Positions 7,061 through 11,260 of a stretch of 11,260 nucleotides of DNA are shown one piece after another. Location: positions 1-11,260 of the forward strand of contig JAAYRN010000108.1 in NCBI GenBank assembly GCA_012518765.1, in the 5' to 3' direction. The notes under the pieces are model-generated. The model saw only the letters and a program-made list of their open reading frames with translations, was not told where the DNA came from and did not search any database. A program made the translations under genes and the position numbers. Position 1 is the first letter of the stretch. Each line of letters starts with the position of its first letter. Source of the stretch: Bacteroidales bacterium (GTDB lineage: Bacteria; Bacteroidota; Bacteroidia; Bacteroidales; WCHB1-69).

Positions 7061-7609
7061 ATGAAAAAAGAAATTTTAGAACTTTGGCCCGAACTTATGT
7101 GGATTAAGGATGAAGATTTACGTGAGAAAACAGCAAAAACTTGGGAATTAGCTTTGTCAAAAAGTGTGTTGAGTGTAGAAGATTTGAATACCATACCTTT
7201 TACATTGCTTTGCGGTCCCGATTTGAAAGTAAGTTTTATGGCTCACAAACGCTGTGTGGTTCACGTAGCTTATGAGTCGGCATTGAAAATGCAAGAGTTT
7301 TTTAAGGATGAACTTCCTGTTAATATGGATTATGTGGTAGCAGGAGCTATTCTTGCCGATGTGGGCAAATTGTTGGAATACGAACTTAAAGATGGAAAAT
7401 CGGTAGTAAGTTCCTACGGTGCTTACCTTCGTCATCCTTTTTCTGGGGTGTCGTTGGCGGAGCAATGCGGAGTACCTGCCGAAGTTTGCCACATCATAGC
7501 CGCTCATGCCGGCGAAGGTAATTTAATTAAACGAAGCACAGAAGCCTATGTAGTGCATCATGCTGATTTTATGACCTTTTTACCCTTTAAAGATAGATTA
7601 AAAGTATAA
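7061..7609 (+). CDS. HD-domain phosphohydrolase-like protein with an altered HD motif
   Basis: A 182-residue cytoplasmic protein resembling small single-domain HD phosphohydrolases. Candidate metal-site residues are H62/H68 in AHKRCVVH, the position of the HD dyad in AGAILADVGKLLEYE, H125 in LRHPFSG, H144/H149 in CHIIAAH, and H166-H167-D169 in VVHHADF. At the dyad the sequence reads Ala99-Asp100 followed by VGK, where the family usually has HD(I/V)GK, so the defining histidine is missing while the aspartate and the GK follow-up remain. The other histidines are conserved-looking, so the protein may use a modified metal site or bind nucleotide without cleaving it. It starts 34 nt after ugd and is likely cotranscribed. 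The substrate is unknown; family members act on nucleotides and other phosphate esters. Confidence 0.75.
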   Translation: MKKEILELWPELMWIKDEDLREKTAKTWELALSKSVLSVEDLNTIPFTLLCGPDLKVSFMAHKRCVVHVAYESALKMQEFFKDELPVNMDYVVAGAILADVGKLLEYELKDGKSVVSSYGAYLRHPFSGVSLAEQCGVPAEVCHIIAAHAGEGNLIKRSTEAYVVHHADFMTFLPFKDRLKV

Positions 7610-7630
7610 TTTTAAAATTTGAATAATTCA

Positions 7631-8323
7631 ATGAAACGCAATGATATATGGATGTTAATAGGAGTATTGGCTTTTTTTGCTCCTTTTTTTATATTTGATA
7701 GAGTATACGAAATCTACAATGCTTGGAATGCTGTGAATCCTATTTCAATGGCATTTTTTAAATTTGCTATTTTGGCAACTTTTGGCGAAGTGTTGGGTTT
7801 GCGTATCAAAACAGGAAAATATACCGCTCCCGCTTTTGGAATGATGTCGCGAGCCGTTGTTTGGGGATTCTTAGGTATGTGGATTGCGGCTGCTATGGGA
7901 ATTTTCCGTAGCGGAGTACCTACTTTTATGGATAAATTTGCCGTTTTTCACGGAATGGCAGAAGCCATGGGCGGTGGTTTTTCGGGGATGAAACTTTTGG
8001 GTGCTTTTTTTATTAGCTTAATGATGAATACAAGTTTTGCCCCCGTGTTTATGACCCTTCATAAAATTACCGATACACATATCGCAAACCACAACGGTAA
8101 GATAAATAGCTTGTGGAAACCTATTCCTATACGTAAGATAATCACTCAGTTAAACTGGGACGTGCAATGGAATTTTGTATTCAAAAAAACAATTCCTTTG
8201 TTTTGGGTTCCTGCACATACCATTACTTTTATATTGCCTACACACTTCCAAGTGTTGTTTGCCGCATTGCTTGGTGTAGCATTGGGAGTGATACTTTCTA
8301 TAGCCGCTCTAAAAAGTAAATAA
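7631..8323 (+). CDS. Polytopic inner-membrane protein, function unknown
   Basis: A 230-residue protein if it starts at the ATG at 7631; an in-frame TTG at 7619 would add four residues and is less likely. It has about six hydrophobic segments, at residues (ATG numbering) about 6-23 (LIGVLAFFAPFFIF), 37-56, 73-92 (VVWGFLGMWIAAAMGIF), 119-145 (LLGAFFISLMMNTSFAPVF), 183-202 and 206-226. A loop with several charged and aromatic residues (KPIPIRKIITQLNWDVQWNF) precedes the fifth. The end of the protein, with W..QWNF..K..P...P and a final membrane helix, faintly resembles the C-terminal part of Mpv17/PMP22-type membrane proteins; that is a weak inference. It follows the HD gene by 21 nt, probably in the same operon. 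Transport or stress roles would be guesses. Confidence 0.75.
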   Translation: MKRNDIWMLIGVLAFFAPFFIFDRVYEIYNAWNAVNPISMAFFKFAILATFGEVLGLRIKTGKYTAPAFGMMSRAVVWGFLGMWIAAAMGIFRSGVPTFMDKFAVFHGMAEAMGGGFSGMKLLGAFFISLMMNTSFAPVFMTLHKITDTHIANHNGKINSLWKPIPIRKIITQLNWDVQWNFVFKKTIPLFWVPAHTITFILPTHFQVLFAALLGVALGVILSIAALKSK

Positions 8324-8360
8324 ATAATACCTATACTTTCTTTCCTCTAATCTTCCTTAA

Positions 8361-8445
8361 ATGTGGGGGTTAGGGGAGGGAAGGCTTCCTGAGCGTAGTC
8401 GAAGGATGCCAGTGTCTGCGACCCCGTGAGGGGGGTATACCTGGC
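8361..8445. repeat. GC-rich REP-like palindromic element
   Basis: This stretch stands out from the AT-rich surroundings. It begins with G-runs (GGGGGTTAGGGGAGGG, 8365-8380). Then comes an imperfect hairpin at 8383-8410, with arms GGCTTCCT and AGGATGCC (one mismatch) around a 12-nt loop. A second hairpin at 8408-8445 is closed by GCCAG/CTGGC and contains the inner stem CCCC-GTGA-GGGG. The core CCTGAGCGTAGTCGAAGG resembles dispersed intergenic repeats that I recall from Bacteroidota genomes. It lies between convergent genes, where REP elements commonly sit. No T-tract follows, so it is not a standard terminator, though it may stop or stabilise transcripts from either side. The rest of 8324-8520 is AT-rich with nothing recognised. 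Confidence 0.6.
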
Positions 8446-8520
8446 TTTGAGTGAAACTGTGTGTTAGGTTTAGGTGATATATTATTTCTTAATAAATTCT
8501 TTGAAATACAATATCTTATT

Positions 8521-9687
8521 TTATTTTACAAAAACATATCCAAATTCCTCATCGAGATTAAAAACTCTGCCATTTACCCATAGTTTTCTAAAACCACCAA
8601 CGTAAACATTGTTATCGGACACAAAAACAGAAGGACTATGAGAAACATCCGCATTTTCCAATTTTTGTTTTATGCCATTTTTCCATAATGTGATAATACC
8701 ATTAGCTCTTCCTATCACATAAACATCATTTTCAGATACGAAAGCAGAATAAGCAATGCTGTAAGAGTTTTCATCTGTTAAATATTGTGCTACATCGTTT
8801 TTCCACAATGTTGCAATCCAGTTTTTTGGGTCTGAGAATGTGCTTACATATCCAACTACATAAATATCATTCCCTGATACACTAACAGAAATATATTTAT
8901 GATTTGTATCCCCCGAATATTGTATTACACCGTTTTTCCATAATCTAGCAAAGCCGTGGGTTCCCCCTACCACATAAACATCATTTTCAGATACGAAAAC
9001 AGAAGATGCATAACTATAAGAATCCGTTTTTTCTAAATTTTGCCTTAAGCCGTTTTTCCATAATGTTGCAATTGTTGTTCCTTTGACGGATATCTCTCCT
9101 GCCACATAAACATTACTTCCAGATACGAAAACAGAAGATGCACGACCACGTTTTCCATCTTCCAAGTTTTGGAGAATGCCATTTTTCCATAATTTGGCAC
9201 TCTCATTTACATCCCCTGTTACATAAACATCATCATTATCAGATACAAAAATAGAAGTACCACGATTGACATACGAAGTGTTATATTTCTCTTCCATCTT
9301 TTGCAGTACACCGTTTTTCCATAATATAACCTCTCCATTCACTGCCCCAACCATATAAATTGTTTTTGAAGTTGCCAATATGGTACAAGTATCTTGACAA
9401 ATGCCATTTTTTGTAGTAGCAGTAATAACTGCTATCCCATCGGAGATAGCAGATACCTCACCATTTGTTACTGTAGCCACAGAAGGATTATCGCTTGTCC
9501 AAATTATTTGTTTATTTCTGGCATTGGCGGGATCTATTTTTACATTCAACGTTAACGTACTTTTGACAGCGAGTATGGCAGATGTTTTATCCAATGTTAG
9601 CGCATCTACATCATCATTTTTACAAGAAAAAAATGTTGCAGATACCATTATTGTAACTGCCATTGTATAAAATAAATACTGTTTCAT
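8521..9687 (-). CDS. BIG2 Ig-like lipoprotein with seven WKNG repeats, likely beta-propeller
   Basis: A 388-residue lipoprotein. The signal peptide ends in the lipobox-like FFSC with C22 as the lipidated residue, and the next residues, KNDDVD, resemble the acidic export signal that sends Bacteroidota lipoproteins to the cell surface. Residues about 29-105 form a BIG2-type Ig-like domain (TLDKTSAILAVKSTLTL, then WTSDNPSVATVTNGEVSAISDGIAVITA). From residue 110 to the end run seven repeats of 35-45 residues, each with a strand like DVYVVG, a turn, then LWKNG; the tryptophans are at 123, 167, 210, 250, 295, 335 and 370. The pattern between repeats, SVFVSxND, is also conserved. Seven such units suggest a seven-bladed beta-propeller. 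No catalytic motif is seen; binding of a partner or carbohydrate is more plausible. It may be monocistronic or follow the PPC lipoprotein. Confidence 0.85.
   Translation of the reverse strand: MKQYLFYTMAVTIMVSATFFSCKNDDVDALTLDKTSAILAVKSTLTLNVKIDPANARNKQIIWTSDNPSVATVTNGEVSAISDGIAVITATTKNGICQDTCTILATSKTIYMVGAVNGEVILWKNGVLQKMEEKYNTSYVNRGTSIFVSDNDDVYVTGDVNESAKLWKNGILQNLEDGKRGRASSVFVSGSNVYVAGEISVKGTTIATLWKNGLRQNLEKTDSYSYASSVFVSENDVYVVGGTHGFARLWKNGVIQYSGDTNHKYISVSVSGNDIYVVGYVSTFSDPKNWIATLWKNDVAQYLTDENSYSIAYSAFVSENDVYVIGRANGIITLWKNGIKQKLENADVSHSPSVFVSDNNVYVGGFRKLWVNGRVFNLDEEFGYVFVK
8524..9360 (-). repeat. Seven diverged in-frame repeats encoding WKNG units
   Basis: The coding DNA for residues 110-388 of the BIG2 lipoprotein consists of seven diverged units of about 105-135 nt. 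The best conserved DNA segment is the plus-strand CCGTTTTTCCATAAT-like string encoding LWKNG; it recurs near 8676, 8798, 8931, 9051, 9180 and 9311. Another recurring string is the ACATAAAC-ATCATT region encoding NDVYV. The last unit (LWVNG) is the most diverged. Confidence 0.75.
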
Positions 9688-9788
9688 TTTCCTTTACCCA
9701 TGCCTTTGGGATTTATTTTGGCTTCTGGCTCGCCGTTTTTATAACTTACTATCAATATAGCTTTGTCAGTTTCTATCTCTACAGCACA
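9684..9788 (-). pseudogene. Possible decayed coding fragment overlapping the start of the BIG2 lipoprotein gene
   Basis: Between the two lipoprotein genes an open frame of 34 codons without a suitable start ends in TGA, overlapping the ATG of the BIG2 gene (ATGA). It would encode CAVEIETDKAILIVSYKN and then a glycine/lysine-rich end (GEPEAKINPKGMGKGK), which has a protein-like composition unlike random AT-rich intergenic DNA. The preceding stretch in another frame reads SVAVGYNNVL before a TAG at 9779-9781, so a single-base shift near 9782-9790 would join the two. This suggests the 3' end of a broken gene. The family was not recognised, and the stretch could still be chance. Confidence 0.3.
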
Positions 9789-9854
9789 TTATTATAACCT
9801 ACGGCTACACTTAAGGTGTTTTTTGTTTTTTTTAATCTTTTTTTTATACAGTTT

Positions 9855-11012
9855 TTAATACAATTCAATTTTTAACTCAAAAAGGTTTTCGGAGGCTACT
9901 TTATTCCAGCGGTCGTCTTGAATAAGGAAAAAATATTCTGTATTTGCTTCTACTTCAAATTCGCAAGGAATATCTAAATAACTGGTTTTTTCAATGTAAT
10001 CATCTGGGTTTTGTGGGTCATTGACAAATAATTTTGCTTGGAGTTTGATATTATCAGGTACATCTTTGGTTTTTAAAGAAATTTTACCGTTTTTGGTCGG
10101 AGTCATTTTGAAATAATCCACATCGCCTAATGGGAATATAGCCATATGTATCAGGTCGTCGCTCTTCACCTCAAAGGCAGTTTTGAAGTCGTTGTTGGGT
10201 TCCTGTAAATCATGTTGTTCTATAAAATCAATTTTTACATCGAATAACTCTTGTGAGTATGCTTTGTTCCAGCGGTCGTCTTTAACTTCGAAATAATAAG
10301 TTCCCGGTTCGTCAATTTGCACTGCAGCGGGAAACTTTTTAAGAAGTTCACTAATTTTAATTTCTTTTTTTTCTGCCCATTGGTCATACTTATAAAATGT
10401 TACTTCGGGTTTAATTCGACTATCCACATTTTTAACAGATAATTTTACGTATCCAGGTTTTTCCACGTCAATTTTGAACCAATCGACATCATACAATGGA
10501 AAAATCGCCATTTTAAAGTCAGTATTTAATGTTAATTCTGTTGCATTTTCTATTTGGTCGTTTAATTCATTTTTATCAAATTCTTCGATAAACTCCATTT
10601 TCATTTGAATTATTTCATCCGATTCGCCTTTGTTCCAACGATCGTCATTGATTCGAATATAGCAGTTTCCTTCTTGCACTTTTGCAATGGCAGGCATTTT
10701 TAAGTTTTTTACAATAAACTTTTCCTTGCTTTGTTCCCATTCTTCATACGTAGCGAAGCTACACTCTAATTTTAAGTTTTCGGGTTGCGTTTGGACGCTA
10801 ACTTTCAGATACCCATTTGCTGGCACTTCTACCTGAAACCAATCAATGTCTCCCACGGGTTGAATCTTAAATTCCACTACTTTGTTTAATTCAATTTTTG
10901 TGGCTTCTTCTATGGTGTTGTTTGGTTCTTCGGTTTTATATTTTCCTCCGCCACAAGCAAATATGAGAAATGAGAGAATTAAAACGCTAATGTTTAGTTT
11001 TTGTGTTTTCAT
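9855..11012 (-). CDS. Lipoprotein of three pre-peptidase-like (PPC) modules
   Basis: A 385-residue lipoprotein with signal peptide and lipobox LIFAC (C20), followed by GGGKYKTEEP; without an acidic stretch right after the cysteine it may stay on the periplasmic face of the outer membrane. Three modules repeat with a period of about 121 residues (roughly 28-145, 146-268 and 269-385). Each has an EPNN-type opening (29-32, degenerate near 149, 271-274), then [GY]D[IV]D[WY]F (54-59, 174-179, 296-301), a GYLKVSV-like strand, and a closing DDRWNK (123-128, 245-250, 366-371). The opening and DxDWF strand match bacterial pre-peptidase C-terminal (PPC) domains, beta-sandwich modules usually attached to secreted proteases. 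Here there is no protease part: the protein is only PPC-like modules. Function unknown; binding or stabilising a secreted partner is plausible. It lies 167 nt upstream of the BIG2 gene, on the same strand. Confidence 0.85.
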   Translation of the reverse strand: MKTQKLNISVLILSFLIFACGGGKYKTEEPNNTIEEATKIELNKVVEFKIQPVGDIDWFQVEVPANGYLKVSVQTQPENLKLECSFATYEEWEQSKEKFIVKNLKMPAIAKVQEGNCYIRINDDRWNKGESDEIIQMKMEFIEEFDKNELNDQIENATELTLNTDFKMAIFPLYDVDWFKIDVEKPGYVKLSVKNVDSRIKPEVTFYKYDQWAEKKEIKISELLKKFPAAVQIDEPGTYYFEVKDDRWNKAYSQELFDVKIDFIEQHDLQEPNNDFKTAFEVKSDDLIHMAIFPLGDVDYFKMTPTKNGKISLKTKDVPDNIKLQAKLFVNDPQNPDDYIEKTSYLDIPCEFEVEANTEYFFLIQDDRWNKVASENLFELKIELY

Positions 11013-11134
11013 GGCAATTAGATTTATTAGTGATAAAATATTTTTCCTTCAACTATAATATGATTGAGCTATAAAAGCTTAATAAAAAAATGTTGCATAT
11101 ATGAATGTTTTGCTTTTGTTTTTTTATTAAAATT

Positions 11135-11260
11135 TGTCTCGTCCTAGCATAGCGTTACACAAAAAATAAATATAATGAAAGATAACAAAGTAACGTATGT
11201 AAAACGTACCCAGCGAGATTATAGTTTATCTTTTAAACTTCAAGTAGTTACTGAAGTTGA
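11135..11260 (+). mobile_element. Left end of an IS3-family insertion sequence, cut by the window edge
   Basis: The visible orfA start and the more GC-rich stretch upstream (TGTCTCGTCCTAGCATAGCG, from 11135) suggest the left terminus of an IS3-family element, whose ends typically begin with TG. The exact boundary is inferred: the right end, matching inverted repeat and target duplication are outside the window. The insertion lies about 120 nt upstream of the PPC lipoprotein start, facing away from it. Confidence 0.6.
11175..11260 (+). CDS. IS3-family transposase orfA (helix-turn-helix protein), partial at the 3' end
   Basis: The first 28 codons read MKDNKVTYVKRTQRDYSLSF followed by KLQVVTEV. 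This matches the N-terminus of the helix-turn-helix OrfA proteins of IS3-family elements that I recall from Bacteroidota, with the typical YVKRTQ-DYS-SFKLQVV start of the DNA-binding domain. In such elements OrfA binds the terminal repeats and is fused to the DDE transposase OrfB by programmed frameshifting. Only the start is visible, so intactness cannot be judged. The start follows an A-rich leader. Confidence 0.8.
   Translation, partial: MKDNKVTYVKRTQRDYSLSFKLQVVTEV

Noticed and set aside
7157..7507. Minus-strand open frame of 116 codons across the HD gene
   Set aside because: It is antisense to a gene with clear motifs; the sequence has no recognisable features.
8361..8429. Short ATG-initiated frame in the GC-rich intergenic block (22 codons, MWGLGEGRLPERSRRMPVSATP)
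   Set aside because: It lies across palindromic REP-like sequence, and its composition reflects the repeats rather than a protein.
9795..9840. Terminator-like sequence (weak ACCT/AGGT stem followed by T-runs on the plus strand)
   Set aside because: There is no plus-strand gene ending upstream, and the stem is only 4 bp.
10747..10763. Small perfect hairpin (GTAGC-GAA-GCTAC) inside the PPC lipoprotein gene
   Set aside because: It lies in coding sequence with a 5-bp stem and no T-tract; best explained as chance.

Overview
This 11.26 kb window is low-GC DNA that looks like a Bacteroidota (Bacteroidetes) chromosome, perhaps Bacteroidales; the order-level guess is weak. Four things point there: no clear Shine-Dalgarno sequences but A-rich leaders, -7 elements of the TAnnTTTG type, a lipoprotein with an acidic export-signal-like stretch after its lipobox cysteine, and a REP-like element of a kind I associate with this phylum. 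No tRNA, rRNA or CRISPR array was seen.

Left part (1-5494, all minus strand). A tightly packed run reads leftward: aspS (aspartyl-tRNA synthetase), a class I SAM-dependent methyltransferase, a PfkB-family (adenosine-type) kinase, a small secreted protein of six ~20-residue repeats, and an AhpD-like carboxymuconolactone decarboxylase protein with a C-terminal membrane segment. Gaps are 3, 36, 7 and 7 nt, so this is very likely one transcript. After a 94-nt gap with an inverted repeat lies a secreted retropepsin-like aspartic protease that stops soon after its second active-site motif. It looks like a frameshifted version of a longer two-domain protein.

Middle part (5495-8323). A 218-nt divergent promoter region separates aspS from a plus-strand trio: ugd (UDP-glucose 6-dehydrogenase), an HD-domain phosphohydrolase-like protein whose HD motif reads Ala-Asp, and a polytopic membrane protein. 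Ugd supplies UDP-glucuronate for surface polysaccharides; the roles of the other two are unknown.

Right part (8324-11260). A GC-rich intergenic block with REP-like hairpins lies where the plus trio and the minus-strand genes converge. Beyond it are two lipoproteins on the minus strand: an Ig-like (BIG2) protein with seven WKNG-type repeats, probably a surface-exposed beta-propeller, and a protein made of three ~121-residue pre-peptidase-like (PPC) modules, each ending in DDRWNK. Between them lies what may be a decayed coding fragment. The window ends inside an IS3-family insertion sequence, with the first codons of its orfA visible.

I see no clear multi-gene defence or biosynthetic system. 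The most unusual content is the set of repeat-built secreted proteins, the degenerate HD motif and the apparent frameshift in the protease.
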